Positions 49,442-58,997 are shown, counted from the stretch's first letter. The stretch: DNA of 64,000 bases from Collimonas rhizosphaerae (GCF_038896935.1 NZ_JBANDC010000003.1:1-64000); one strand, 5' to 3'. The notes: generated by a model from the letters alone, not told the origin. A program made the numbers and translations.

Positions 49442-49470
49442 TCGCCGGTCATATCCACAAAAACCGGCGA
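49442..49470. other. Inverted repeat in the hpt upstream region
   Basis: TCGCCGGT (49442-49449), 13-base loop, ACCGGCGA (49463-49470): perfect 8-base arms in AT-rich surroundings. It could be a weak terminator for the methyltransferase transcript or an operator for hpt. Confidence 0.3.
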
Positions 49471-49530
49471 ATTTACAACAAATATTTTCCAAGGTGCAAT
49501 AAAAAGCGAATCTTCTTCAATCCGCCCTGT

Positions 49531-50676
49531 TCAAGCTGCCGCCAATCGCCACAAGGAAGTCAGCTCGGCGGCGCGCGCGGCGTGCAACGGATCGGTTTCG
49601 TCGCTGGCCTTCGGATGCTGCGGCCGGATATCGGTTTTCCCCAGCACTTTCAGGCCCGCTGCCTCGATCGCCGCCAGCAGCTCGGCGCGCGGGCGCAAGC
49701 CCAGGTGTTCAGCCAGGTCGGACAGGATCAGCCAGCCCTCGCCGCCCGGCTCCAGATGTTGCGCCAGGCCGCCCAGGAATCCGCGCAGCATGCGGCTCTC
49801 AGGATCGTACACCGCATGTTCGATGGGCGAGCTGGGCCGCGCCGGAATCCAGGGCGGATTGCAGATCACCAGCGGCGCCCGGCCTTCAGGAAACAAGTCA
49901 GCCTGCAGCAGCGTTACCTGGCCGTCCAGCTCCAGCCGCACCAGGTTCTCGCGCGCGCAACGCAGGGCGCGCGGGTCCATGTCGGTGGCCACGACGCGTT
50001 CCACGCCGCGTTTAGCCAATAACGCCGCCAGCACGCCGGTGCCGGTGCCGATATCAAAAGCCAGCTTGGTGGACGGCAACGGCGCCGCCGCCGCCAGCCC
50101 GATATATTCGCCGCGCACCGGCGAATACACGCCGTAGTGCGGATGGATGCGTTCACCCAGCGCGGCAATCTCGACACCCTTCTTGCGCCACTCGTGGGCG
50201 CCGATCAGCCCCAGCAATTCGCGCAGCGACGCCACGAACGGCTCTGCCGGCGCGCCATACGCTTCGTTGCAGGCGAGCTGCACATCGGGTGCGCGGCGCA
50301 AGGGAATGCTGTAGTCGGCGTCGAACGGCAGCAACAGCATGCCCAGGGTGCGCGCCCGCTGCGATTGGGCCTGGCGGTGCAGGTTGAAGGCGTCGACCGG
50401 CGAAACCGGCTGCTTGCGCGGCTTGCCGCGCTTGTCAGGCTTCGGTTCGGCGCGCCGCGCCAGCGCTTGCAGCAACTGGCGGGCGTTCTGGAAATCGCCG
50501 CGCCAGAGCATGCCGGTGCCTTCGCAAGCCAGGCGGTAAGCGGTGTCGGCGGTCATCCGGTCGTCGGCAATCACGACCCGTTTCGGTGCGGCGTTGCCGT
50601 TTTCCGAGCGCCAGCGCGCTGAGCGCGGCTGCTCTTCCTCGATCCAATGGATCATAGGCTGTTCGCTTGCCGTCAT
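49531..50676 (-). CDS. Class I SAM-dependent methyltransferase with NPPW motif
   Basis: A 381-residue protein. The N-terminal 190 residues are of unknown fold, with a basic insert (RRAEPKPDKRGKPRKQP). The C-terminal methyltransferase domain has LAFDIGTGTGVLAALLAKRG (SAM loop), ATDMDPRALRCARENL (motif II) and APLVICNPPWIPARPSSPIE, where NPPW is the motif of N-methyltransferases acting on Gln, adenine or guanine. The architecture resembles RlmG/RsmC or PrmB-like enzymes, but I cannot name the substrate. Start ATG 50676 or the ATG seven codons in. The upstream 50677-50954 holds a palindrome and tandem repeats, no gene. Confidence 0.8.
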   Translation of the reverse strand: MTASEQPMIHWIEEEQPRSARWRSENGNAAPKRVVIADDRMTADTAYRLACEGTGMLWRGDFQNARQLLQALARRAEPKPDKRGKPRKQPVSPVDAFNLHRQAQSQRARTLGMLLLPFDADYSIPLRRAPDVQLACNEAYGAPAEPFVASLRELLGLIGAHEWRKKGVEIAALGERIHPHYGVYSPVRGEYIGLAAAAPLPSTKLAFDIGTGTGVLAALLAKRGVERVVATDMDPRALRCARENLVRLELDGQVTLLQADLFPEGRAPLVICNPPWIPARPSSPIEHAVYDPESRMLRGFLGGLAQHLEPGGEGWLILSDLAEHLGLRPRAELLAAIEAAGLKVLGKTDIRPQHPKASDETDPLHAARAAELTSLWRLAAA

Positions 50677-50806
50677 AAGGCGCCTGCGGGATGGTCGGCC
50701 GAAGGCAATTCGACGGTGGTGAAATTCAAGCGCATGGATTGGTCTCGATCAGTGTAGGTAGGCAGGGAGCAGATCACGATGTTTGGCAAAACATCATCTG
50801 CATCGC

Positions 50807-50829
50807 CCGTTTGCGGTCACCGCAAACGG
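50807..50829. repeat. Perfect palindrome CCGTTTGCGGT/ACCGCAAACGG
   Basis: Eleven-base arms around a single C. It lies between the methyltransferase start and the chemoreceptor stop, and could be an operator or part of the receptor's termination region; no T-run follows in either direction. Confidence 0.45.
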
Positions 50830-50902
50830 ACATCTTCGATAGTTCCCGAGTATACCTCTTGACTGCTGCCATGCGCCGTTTCTTTCATCCAGCCGATTCA
50901 GG

Positions 50903-50954
50903 GCCGACCGCGTCTCGCCGACCGCATCTAGCCGACCGCATCTCGCCGACCGCC
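50903..50954 (+). repeat. 14-bp tandem repeat right after the chemoreceptor stop codon
   Basis: Units GCCGACCGCGTCTC, GCCGACCGCATCTA, GCCGACCGCATCTC and the partial GCCGACCGC follow each other from 50903 to 50953. They abut the stop codon of the chemoreceptor gene (reverse strand, stop at 50955-50957). Probably a variable-number repeat. Confidence 0.7.
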
Positions 50955-52736
50955 TTAAAACGTCTCCCAGTCATCCGCGTTGGATGCGGCCAGCTTGACC
51001 GCGGGCGCTTTCCACGGCGTTTGCTGCACATTGACGGATGCGGGCTTGCCCGCGACGGCGCGAGTCTTGGTGGCGGCGACCGTCTTCAAGACCGGAGGCG
51101 ACGAGCGTTTCACCGGCGCCGGCCTGGCGCCCAGCACCGGCTCTGCGCGTTTGGCAGGGGTCGACGGCACGCTGCTGCGCTGTTGCTCGGCTACATGGAA
51201 TACCGACACCGCATCCTGCAGGCGCTGCGCCTGTCCTTCCAGCGAACCGGCCGCTGCCGCTACCTGCTCCACCAGCGCGGCATTCTGCTGCGTGACTTGG
51301 TCCATCTGCGTCACGGCCTGGTTGACCTGTTCGATGCCACTGCTTTGTTCTTCCGAAGCCACCGTGACTTCCGCCATGATGTCGGTCACGCGCTTGACCG
51401 CCTGCACGATTTCATCCATGGTCTGGCCAGCCCTGGCCACCAGTTCGGAGCCGCCGTCCACCTTGTCGACAGAATCGCCGATCAGTTCCTTGATTTCCTT
51501 CGCTGCCTGGGCGCTGCGCTGCGCCAGGTTGCGCACCTCGGCCGCGACCACCGCAAAACCGCGCCCCTGTTCGCCGGCGCGGGCCGCCTCCACCGCCGCG
51601 TTCAGCGCCAGGATATTGGTCTGGAACGCAATGCCGTCGATCACGCCGATGATGTCGGCGATGCGCCGGGAGCTGTCGGTAATGCCTTGCATGGTATGCA
51701 CCACCTGTCCGACCACCTCGCCACCCTTGGCGGCGATATCGGAAGCGCTCTGCGCCAGGTTGCCCGCCTGGCGGGCGTTGTCGGCATTCTGCCGCACGGT
51801 GGCGGTCAGCTGCTCCATGCTGGCCGCGGTCTGCTGCAGCGACGCCGCCTGCTGCTCGGTGCGCGCCGACAGGTCGCTGTTGCCGGCCGAGATTTCCTTG
51901 ATCGAGGCGCCGATATTGTGCGTGCCCTCGCGGATTTCGGTGATGGCCGCCGCCAGCTGCTGCTGCATCTGCCGCATCGCGTGCAGCAGGCTGGACTTGT
52001 CCTTGCCGTCGACCACTACCGTCACATCCAGTTCGCCGCCGGCGATCCTGGCGGCGATGGCAGCGGCATAGCTGGGTTCTCCGCCCAAGCTGCGCGTCAC
52101 GCTGCGGATGATCAACAGCATGGTCGCCGACACCGTCACGCCGATCACAAACATGATCAGCAGCTGCCTGAGCAGGTTGTCGTAAAACGCGGCCTGCACA
52201 TCATTGACGAACACGCCGGACACCAGGAACCAGTCCCACGGCGCGAAATAATTCACCTGGCTGATTTTTTCGGCGCGGGTGTCGGTGGTGCCCGGCAAGC
52301 GGCCCATGTAGTGGACGATGCCTTGCTGTTGCTGCTTGCCCAGCTTGACCATTTCCACGTAATACAGCTTGCCGTCGGTATCCTTGCGCTCGCCGACGTT
52401 CTTGTTGACGATATCCTTGCTGGTCGGGTGCATCAGCACCACCGGCTGCGAATCGAAGACAAACACGTAGTTGTCCTGCGCATAGCGCATGGTGCCGATG
52501 CGCTGCAGGGCCTGGCTTTGCGCATCCGCCAGGCTGAGCCGGCCGGCGGCGACATCGTCGGCATAACCTTTGACGATGCCGGCCACGGTTTCCACCACAT
52601 TCTTCAACCCCGCCTCGCGCTCCTTCATCATGGTGTCGCGGGTATTCAAGGCAGACCAGCCGGCCAGCAGCAGCAATCCCAGCCACATGACCGCCAGCAC
52701 CAGCCACAGTTTTGCTTTCAGACTCAGATTTTTCAT
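50955..52736 (-). CDS. Methyl-accepting chemotaxis protein with Cache sensor and C-terminal DWETF
   Basis: A 593-residue receptor. TM1 is LWLVLAVMWLGLLLLAGWSA (11-30). The periplasmic part (about 35-185) is a single Cache domain (TMRYAQDNYVFVFDSQPVVL, APWDWFLVSGVFVNDVQAAF). TM2 is at about 190-215, then HAMP. The signalling domain has the conserved hairpin IDGIAFQTNILALNAAVEAARAGEQGRGFAVVAAEVR. The protein ends in DWETF, which resembles the NWETF pentapeptide that tethers CheR and CheB in E. coli receptors. A Pro/Lys-rich linker precedes it. It lies 21 bases downstream of a paralogous receptor gene. Confidence 0.92.
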   Translation of the reverse strand: MKNLSLKAKLWLVLAVMWLGLLLLAGWSALNTRDTMMKEREAGLKNVVETVAGIVKGYADDVAAGRLSLADAQSQALQRIGTMRYAQDNYVFVFDSQPVVLMHPTSKDIVNKNVGERKDTDGKLYYVEMVKLGKQQQQGIVHYMGRLPGTTDTRAEKISQVNYFAPWDWFLVSGVFVNDVQAAFYDNLLRQLLIMFVIGVTVSATMLLIIRSVTRSLGGEPSYAAAIAARIAGGELDVTVVVDGKDKSSLLHAMRQMQQQLAAAITEIREGTHNIGASIKEISAGNSDLSARTEQQAASLQQTAASMEQLTATVRQNADNARQAGNLAQSASDIAAKGGEVVGQVVHTMQGITDSSRRIADIIGVIDGIAFQTNILALNAAVEAARAGEQGRGFAVVAAEVRNLAQRSAQAAKEIKELIGDSVDKVDGGSELVARAGQTMDEIVQAVKRVTDIMAEVTVASEEQSSGIEQVNQAVTQMDQVTQQNAALVEQVAAAAGSLEGQAQRLQDAVSVFHVAEQQRSSVPSTPAKRAEPVLGARPAPVKRSSPPVLKTVAATKTRAVAGKPASVNVQQTPWKAPAVKLAASNADDWETF

Positions 52737-52757
52737 ACTTCCCCTATGAGATAGAAC

Positions 52758-54416
52758 CTAGGCTGCAACTCGCCGCGTTGCGGGCCTAGACGATAATTGC
52801 GCCTGCGGCGGCGTGATGTTGCGCGCCCGCGCAGACGGTTCGGCAGCGAATGCCTGGCTGACCTGGCCGCTGCCGGTCTTGAACACGCTCACCATCTGCG
52901 CCAGGTTGACTGCCTGTTCCTGCAGCGACGCTGCTGCTGCGGCGGCTTGCTCCACCAGCGCCGCGTTTTGCTGGGTGACCTCGTCCATTTGCGCAATCGC
53001 GTGGTTGACCTGCTCGATGCCCGTGCTTTGTTCCTGGCTGGCGGTGGCGATCTCGCCGATGATGTCGGTCACCCGCTTGACGCTGGTCACCACCTCGCCC
53101 ATGGTTGCGCCGGCCTGCTCGACCAGCTTGCTGCCGCTGCCGACCTGGCTCACCGAATCGTCGATCAGCACCTTGATTTCCTTGGCCGCGGCCGCCGAAC
53201 GCTGCGCCAGGCTGCGCACTTCCGAAGCGACCACCGCAAAACCGCGCCCCTGTTCGCCGGCGCGCGCCGCTTCCACTGCCGCATTCAGGGCCAGGATATT
53301 GGTCTGGAACGCAATGCCGTCGATGACGCCGATGATGTCGACGATTTTCTTCGACGAACTGCGGATATTGCCCATGGTGTCCACCACCTGCGACACCACG
53401 GCGCTGCTGTTGCTCGCCACCTGCGAAGCGGTCACCGCCAGCTGGTTGGCCTGCCGTGCATTGTCGGCGTTCTGCTTGACGGTCGAGGTCAGCTGTTCCA
53501 TCGCCGACGCGGTTTCTTCCAGCGATCCGGCCTGCTGTTCGGTGCGGCTCGACAGGTCCAGGTTGCCGCTGGCGATCTGGCCGGAGGCAGTGGCGATGGT
53601 GTCGGCTGAACTCTTGATGTTGGTGATCGTGTGCAGCAGCGATGTGCGCATGCATTTCATGGCATACACCAGGCTGCGCGTATCGCCGGGCCGGGTCGCG
53701 ATGTCCAGGCTGAGGTCGCCGTCGGCGATGCGGTTGGCGATAGCGGCCGCAGCGCCGGGATCGCCGCCGATCGCGGCCAGCATGCTGCGGTTGGAATAGA
53801 TCACCAGCGCCACCAGCGCCAGCGCCACCACCAGCAGGATGGCGCCGGCCTGGTACAGCGACTGCATGAAAGCCAGGTTCAGGTCGTCCACATAGATGCC
53901 GGTGGTGGCGATCCAGTCCCACGGCTGGTAGCCAAGCGCGAACGACATCTTCGGCACCGGTTCGGCGGAGCCGACGCGCGGCCAGACATAATCGACGAAA
54001 CCGCCGCCGCTCTGGCTGCCGGCCTTGGAAATCAGGACGAACACCAGGTTGCCCTCGGGATCCTTGAAATCGCTCATCTTGCGGCCGTCCAGTTCCGGCT
54101 TGATCGGATGCATGACCATCACTTCATTCGAAGTCGAGACCGAAAAATAACCGTCCTTGCCATAGCGCATGGCCTTCAGCCGCGCCAGCGCCTGCTGCTG
54201 CGCCTCGCTCTTGCCGAGGGCGCCGCTGGCGGCCATGGCGCCGTATTCCTTGATCACGTTCATGGCGACATTGGAGACATTGATCAAATCGCTTTTACGC
54301 TCTTCCAGCCGGATCTGCCGCGCCTGGTAAGCATTGAATACGGAGATCGAAAATAGTGCGACCAGGCTGACCAGCAGCGGCAGCCATAGTTTCTGCGTAA
54401 AAGATAATCTGTTCAT
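52758..54416 (-). CDS. Methyl-accepting chemotaxis protein with Cache sensor
   Basis: A 552-residue receptor from ATG 54416 (GGAGACC upstream; a longer reading to 54485 covers the leader). TM1 is KLWLPLLVSLVALFSISVFN (about 8-27). The single Cache domain has AMRYGKDGYFSVSTSNEVMV and QPWDWIATTGIYVDDLNLAF; TM2 follows at about 190-210. HAMP and a signalling domain with GIAFQTNILALNAAVEAARA follow. It has no DWETF-type tail. It is highly like the downstream receptor, so the pair probably arose by tandem duplication with sensor divergence. The 54417-54887 region upstream is shared with the divergent wsp operon and has no other gene. Confidence 0.92.
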   Translation of the reverse strand: MNRLSFTQKLWLPLLVSLVALFSISVFNAYQARQIRLEERKSDLINVSNVAMNVIKEYGAMAASGALGKSEAQQQALARLKAMRYGKDGYFSVSTSNEVMVMHPIKPELDGRKMSDFKDPEGNLVFVLISKAGSQSGGGFVDYVWPRVGSAEPVPKMSFALGYQPWDWIATTGIYVDDLNLAFMQSLYQAGAILLVVALALVALVIYSNRSMLAAIGGDPGAAAAIANRIADGDLSLDIATRPGDTRSLVYAMKCMRTSLLHTITNIKSSADTIATASGQIASGNLDLSSRTEQQAGSLEETASAMEQLTSTVKQNADNARQANQLAVTASQVASNSSAVVSQVVDTMGNIRSSSKKIVDIIGVIDGIAFQTNILALNAAVEAARAGEQGRGFAVVASEVRSLAQRSAAAAKEIKVLIDDSVSQVGSGSKLVEQAGATMGEVVTSVKRVTDIIGEIATASQEQSTGIEQVNHAIAQMDEVTQQNAALVEQAAAAAASLQEQAVNLAQMVSVFKTGSGQVSQAFAAEPSARARNITPPQAQLSSRPATRRVAA

Positions 54417-54887
54417 GAATGGGTCTCCGTTTGCCTTGGCAATTATCGATAACATGCGGCGCCGAGGCGCCGGCACGGGAAGCATTTGCTGCTCTCCTAT
54501 GCATTAACGGCAGCGCCGCTGCATAGCTGAAGGGGTAGGAGACGAGAATTGTGCGCAACAGCGCCAGGCGCCGGAACCGGAGCGGATCTGCCGGCGGCAG
54601 TTTGACAATCGGAATCGCCGCTGACGACGGCACAAGGGATTATTGATTGTTACCTTCGAGATTTCACAATGATATACAAATCAGTATCCAAAAATCTGCA
54701 ATAATCGGCGCCCGGCACTGTTCCGGCATTGCCAAAAAGTCGCCCGCTTTCGATCTGACTGGTTTATTGTATCCGCTTAGAAACTCACCAGAATGGCGCA
54801 GTTGTCAGTTCACCAACTCCAAACCATTCTCGAACCGCGGACCGGGAGAACGCACCAACCACCGATCAACGACAGGAGAGATAACAC
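54417..54887. other. Divergent promoter region between receptor gene and wsp operon
   Basis: About 470 bases. I see no gene, no clear sigma-28 or sigma-54 site and no strong inverted repeats other than a GC-rich hairpin GGCGCC-GA-GGCGCC (54459-54472) in the receptor leader. The right half is AT-rich (54640-54720) and likely holds the wsp promoter. GGAGAG stands 12 bases before the wspA start. Confidence 0.4.
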
Positions 54888-56516
54888 GTGAAGCAATGGA
54901 CTATTCGGCAAAGAATGCTGGTCAGTTTCGGCCTGATCCTGGCGTTGATGGGATTCATGGCCGGCATTACCTATCTCAAGCTGGCGGCGATCGAACACGA
55001 AACCACCAGTTTCCAGACCGACTCCATGCCCGGCCTGGAATTGAGCACAGGCATCCGTTCGACCTGGTTCCAGAGTTACCTGCTGATGCTGCAGGTAGTG
55101 GCGCTGGACAACCCGGATGAACGCAAGCAAGACCTGGCGACCATCCACGCCGACGCCGAGAAAATGGACAAGCTGGTCACAGACTACGACAAGACCATTT
55201 TCGAAAACCAGGACCGAATCAATTTCAACGCCTTCAAGGCTGCCCGCGTCCAATACGACCGGCTCATGGCCGAGGTCTTGAAGCTGGACGATTCCCAAAA
55301 GAATGCGCAAGCCCGCGCCCTGCTGATACAACAGCTGGAACCAGCCTGGCAGGTTGGACGCAACGCCGCTACCCAGCTGCGCGACTTCAACCAGCAGGCC
55401 GAAGTGCGCTCGGTGGACAAGATCGAAGCTGCGGTAGTGGTCGCCAAAAGCACGTTGCTGGTGGCGCTGGTGATCGCCCTGGCCTCGGCCCTGATCTGCG
55501 GTTTCTTCCTGCTGCGCGCCATCACACGGCCGATGGCGGACCTGATCGCGGCGCTGGAAGTGATCCGCTCCGGTGACCTTTCGCAACGCCTGAACCTCAA
55601 CCGCCACGACGAATTCCAGGCGCTGGAAGCGGGCCTCAACCGCATGTCGGACGAACTGACCGGACTGGTCGGGCAAGCGCAGAAATCGGCGGTGCAGGTC
55701 ACCACCTCGGTGGTTGAAATCGCCGCCACCGCCAAGCAGCAGCAGGCCACCGCCAACGAAACCGCGGCCACCACCACCGAGATCGGCGCCACGTCGCGCG
55801 AGATCTATTCCACTTCGCGCGAGCTGGTGAACACCATGAACGAAGTGTCGTCCGGGGCGGAGGAAGCGGCACGGCTGGTCGGCACCGGCCAGGCCGGCCT
55901 GACCCAGATGGAAGACACCATGCACCATGTGATGGATGCCGCCGGTTCGGTCAACGCCAAGCTGGCCATCCTCAACGAAAAGGCCAGCAACATCAACCAG
56001 GTGGTGACCACCATCACCAAGGTCGCCGGGCAAACCAACCTGCTGTCGCTGAACGCCGCCATCGAAGCGGAAAAAGCCGGTGAATACGGCCGCGGATTTT
56101 CCGTGGTGGCGACCGAAATCCGTCGCCTGGCCGACCAGACCGCGGTGGCCACCTACGACATCGAACAGATGGTGAAAGAGATCCAGTCCGCGGTATCGGC
56201 CGGCGTCATGGGCATGGATAAATTTTCCGAAGAGGTACGGCGCGGCATCGCCGACGTGCAGAACGTCGGCACCCAGCTGTCGCAGATCATCCAGCAGGTG
56301 CAGGCCCTGACGCCGCGCTTCCAGTCGGTCAATGAAGGGGTGCAGGCGCAAGCCATCGGCGCCGAACAGATCAGCCAGGCGCTGACCCAGCTGAGCGAAG
56401 CCGCCCAGCAAAGCGTGGAATCGCTGCGCCAGTCGAGCCAGGCGATCGATGAACTGACGCTGACCGCCAACGGCCTGCGCAACGGCGTCTCGCGCTTCAA
56501 GCTGAAGCTCGGCTGA
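54888..56516 (+). CDS. wspA: Wsp surface-sensing receptor WspA
   Basis: A 542-residue methyl-accepting protein. TM1 is MLVSFGLILALMGFMAGITY (10-29). The periplasmic four-helix-bundle domain spans about 30-185, TM2 is STLLVALVIALASALICGFF (about 187-206), followed by HAMP and a signalling domain with NLLSLNAAIEAEKAGEYGRG and FSVVATEIRRLADQTAVATY, which closely follow Pseudomonas WspA. It is the first gene of a seven-gene operon in the order wspA-B-C-D-E-F-R. In Pseudomonas, WspA senses surface contact and drives WspE to phosphorylate WspR. Confidence 0.92.
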   Translation: MKQWTIRQRMLVSFGLILALMGFMAGITYLKLAAIEHETTSFQTDSMPGLELSTGIRSTWFQSYLLMLQVVALDNPDERKQDLATIHADAEKMDKLVTDYDKTIFENQDRINFNAFKAARVQYDRLMAEVLKLDDSQKNAQARALLIQQLEPAWQVGRNAATQLRDFNQQAEVRSVDKIEAAVVVAKSTLLVALVIALASALICGFFLLRAITRPMADLIAALEVIRSGDLSQRLNLNRHDEFQALEAGLNRMSDELTGLVGQAQKSAVQVTTSVVEIAATAKQQQATANETAATTTEIGATSREIYSTSRELVNTMNEVSSGAEEAARLVGTGQAGLTQMEDTMHHVMDAAGSVNAKLAILNEKASNINQVVTTITKVAGQTNLLSLNAAIEAEKAGEYGRGFSVVATEIRRLADQTAVATYDIEQMVKEIQSAVSAGVMGMDKFSEEVRRGIADVQNVGTQLSQIIQQVQALTPRFQSVNEGVQAQAIGAEQISQALTQLSEAAQQSVESLRQSSQAIDELTLTANGLRNGVSRFKLKLG

Positions 56517-56538
56517 GGCAGCCGCGGAGTTGCCCCCC

Positions 56539-56997
56539 ATGCTTTTCTTATTGTTCAAAATCGGCCAGGACCATTACGCGCTTGACACCAGCCAGGTCGC
56601 GGTAGTGCTGTCGCTGGTCAGCCTGAAACAGATACCGGCGACCGCGCCCTGGGTGGCCGGCGTGTTCACCTACCAGGGCCAGTCGGTGCCGGTGATCGAC
56701 CTCAGCCAGCTGGCGCTGGGCCGCCCTGCCCAGCGCCGCCTGAGCACCCGCATCGTGCTGGTGCACTATCCGGCCCCGGGCCCTGACAGCCGCCTGCTGG
56801 GACTGGTGCTGGAAAAATCCAGCGAAATCATGCGCCGCGAGCCGTCCGAGTTCCGCGGCAGCGGCCTCGATCACAGCGACGCGCCTTACCTGGGGCCGGT
56901 TACCGACGATGCGCGCGGACTGATCCAGTCGGTCCGGGTGCAAGACCTGTTGCCGCCTGAAGTACGGGTGCAACTGTTTCCGGCCGCGGAGCAATAA
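56539..56997 (+). CDS. wspB: CheW-like coupling protein WspB
   Basis: A 152-residue CheW domain protein from ATG 56539 (GGAG at 56526-56529). LFKIGQDHYALDTSQVAVVL (4-23) and FTYQGQSVPVIDLSQLALGR are CheW features. In Wsp systems WspB and WspD link receptor WspA to kinase WspE. Its stop TAA overlaps the next ATG by one base (TAATG), so it is coupled to wspC. The wspA stop is 22 bases upstream. Confidence 0.92.
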   Translation: MLFLLFKIGQDHYALDTSQVAVVLSLVSLKQIPATAPWVAGVFTYQGQSVPVIDLSQLALGRPAQRRLSTRIVLVHYPAPGPDSRLLGLVLEKSSEIMRREPSEFRGSGLDHSDAPYLGPVTDDARGLIQSVRVQDLLPPEVRVQLFPAAEQ

Positions 56998-58232
56998 TGC
57001 CGCTGGAAAAATTCGAAGCCATGCTGAAGCGTACGATGGGGCTGGATGTCCAGTCCATCGGCCGCCCCATGCTTGAGCGCGCCGTGCACGAGCGGCGCGA
57101 CAAAAGCGGCCTCGACGACCTTGACGCCTACTGGCTGCTGCTGCAGATGTCGGAGCAGGAACAGCTGCACCTGATCGAATCGGTCATCGTCCCGGAAACC
57201 TGGTTCTTCCGCAATCGCGAAGCGTTCAATGAAATGGTGCAGCTGCTGCCGCAGCGGCTGGTCAGCGCCAGCCTGCCTTTGCGCATCCTGAGCCTGCCCT
57301 GCTCTACCGGCGAAGAGCCGTATTCGATTGCAATGGCATTGCTGGACATTGGCATGCCGCCGCAGCATTTCCGCATTGACGCCATCGACATCAGCCCGCA
57401 ATCGCTGGCCATTGCGCGCCAGGCGGCATACGGCAAGAATTCGTTCCGCGGCGATTTTCTCGCGTTCCGCGATCACTATTTTGCCCTCAATGAACAGGGT
57501 TATGCGTTGTCGGAAACGGTGCGCCAGCAGGTATGCTTCATCCAGGGCAACCTGTTTGCGCCCGGCTTGCTGTATGGCGAAGCGCCTTACGACATCATCT
57601 TTTGCCGCAACCTGCTGATCTATTTCGACCGCGCCACCCAGCACCAGGCTGTCACCATCCTGACCCAGCGGCTGGCGCCTGAGGGCTTGCTGTTTGTCGG
57701 TCCGGCCGAAAGCGCCTTGATGATGCAGCATGCGCTGACGCCGATCAAGGCGCCGATGGCCTTCGCCTTCCGCCAGGGCGCGCCCAGGCAGGATGCGGCC
57801 AAACCGGCGCCGGCCGCCGTCTTCGCACCGCAGCCGCCGGCGCGTCCTGCGCCAAGATCGGCTGCCATACGCACCGCGCCTTCCAAGGCCAGGTCCGCGG
57901 CCGATTCGCCACCGCTGCCGCAGGCCACCCTGGCACAGGTGCAGCTGCTGGCCGACCAGGGCAAACTGGACGAAGCCGCCAGCCTGTGCGAACAGCTGAT
58001 CCAGCGTCATGGCGCATCGGCCGCCGCATACTACCTGATGGGCCTGATCCACGACGCTGGCGACCGCAAGCAAGCCGCGGCGGACTGCTATCGCAAAGCC
58101 TTGTACCTGGAACCGGCCCATGCCGGTGCCATGACGCACCTGGCAGCCCTGCTGCAAACCCAGGGCGACGCCGCCGGCGCCAGGCTCCTGCAACAGCGCG
58201 CGCGGCGTTCGGCAGAAAACAATCCGCCTTGA
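56997..58232 (+). CDS. wspC: CheR-type methyltransferase with TPR, WspC
   Basis: A 411-residue protein. The CheR domain (1-270) has ETWFFRNREAFNEMVQLLPQ, RILSLPCSTGEEPYSIAMAL (SAM loop) and YDIIFCRNLLIYFDRATQHQ. A Pro/Ala-rich linker (about 260-305) precedes C-terminal tetratricopeptide repeats (VQLLADQGKLDEAASLCEQL, AADCYRKALYLEPAHAGAMT), the CheR-TPR fusion typical of WspC. It methylates WspA glutamates, raising signalling. Starts in TAATG overlap with wspB; wspD follows 81 bases later. Confidence 0.93.
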   Translation: MPLEKFEAMLKRTMGLDVQSIGRPMLERAVHERRDKSGLDDLDAYWLLLQMSEQEQLHLIESVIVPETWFFRNREAFNEMVQLLPQRLVSASLPLRILSLPCSTGEEPYSIAMALLDIGMPPQHFRIDAIDISPQSLAIARQAAYGKNSFRGDFLAFRDHYFALNEQGYALSETVRQQVCFIQGNLFAPGLLYGEAPYDIIFCRNLLIYFDRATQHQAVTILTQRLAPEGLLFVGPAESALMMQHALTPIKAPMAFAFRQGAPRQDAAKPAPAAVFAPQPPARPAPRSAAIRTAPSKARSAADSPPLPQATLAQVQLLADQGKLDEAASLCEQLIQRHGASAAAYYLMGLIHDAGDRKQAAADCYRKALYLEPAHAGAMTHLAALLQTQGDAAGARLLQQRARRSAENNPP

Positions 58233-58313
58233 CATGCACTTGACCACGGCACCCGCCCATCACTCCCGGACCGGCTATTCCAGCCTGCCGGTTAGTCGTA
58301 TGATGTGGCAATC

Positions 58314-58997
58314 ATGAGCACACCACTTGATTATCAAATCGACACCGCGCTGATCGACGATTGCTGGAACCGCATCGGCGTGCGCGGCGATTCCTCCTGC
58401 GAGCGCCTGGCGCTGCACATCGATTGCCGCAACTGCCCGGTACATGCACGCGCTGCAGCCGAGCTGCTCGACCGTTTGCAGATGGATGACATCGGCGACG
58501 GCTGGCGCGAGCAAGCCGAGCAGCCGGCGGAAAACACAGCCGGCCTGCAGTCCTTGCTGCTGTTCCGCATCGGCGAAGAATGGCTGGCGCTGCCGACCGC
58601 GCTGCTGGAAGAGATCACCGAGCTGCGCACCGTGCACCGTTTGCCGCACCGGCAAAACGCCGTCGTGCTCGGCATCAGCAATATCCGCGGGGCGCTGGTG
58701 ACTTGCGTGTCGCTGGCGGCGATGCTCGGCATCAGCAACGACAGCCTGGCGACAGCGCGCCAGGAACTGCTGCGGCGCATGCTGATCGTCAGGCACAACG
58801 GCCAGACCACCGCCTTCACCGCGGATGAAGTGTATGGCACCTTGCGCGTCGCCGCTTCCGCCTGGCAGCCGGTGCCGACCACGCTGACGCGCGCTGCCGG
58901 CCATTTCACCCATGCCGTGATCCAATGGAACGGGCATAGCGTCGGCTTGCTGGACCAGGAACTGCTGTTCCACACGCTGGATCGGAGCCTGGCATGA
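58314..58997 (+). CDS. wspD: CheW-like coupling protein WspD
   Basis: A 227-residue protein from ATG 58314 (a GTG three codons earlier is possible). The N-terminal extension contains SCERLALHIDCRNCPVHARA (Cys-rich, with the C-x2-C-like pattern seen in WspD), then a CheW domain (LLLFRIGEEWLALPTALLEE; GISNIRGALVTCVSLAAMLG). It acts with WspB in coupling WspA to WspE. Its stop overlaps the wspE start by 4 bases (ATGA). Confidence 0.92.
   Translation: MSTPLDYQIDTALIDDCWNRIGVRGDSSCERLALHIDCRNCPVHARAAAELLDRLQMDDIGDGWREQAEQPAENTAGLQSLLLFRIGEEWLALPTALLEEITELRTVHRLPHRQNAVVLGISNIRGALVTCVSLAAMLGISNDSLATARQELLRRMLIVRHNGQTTAFTADEVYGTLRVAASAWQPVPTTLTRAAGHFTHAVIQWNGHSVGLLDQELLFHTLDRSLA

Noticed and set aside
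50691..52754. A 687-codon open frame on the + strand, and similar long frames opposite the receptors and wsp genes
   Set aside because: Antisense to well-recognised receptor and wsp genes; low-complexity His/Arg/Gln-rich composition typical of shadows.
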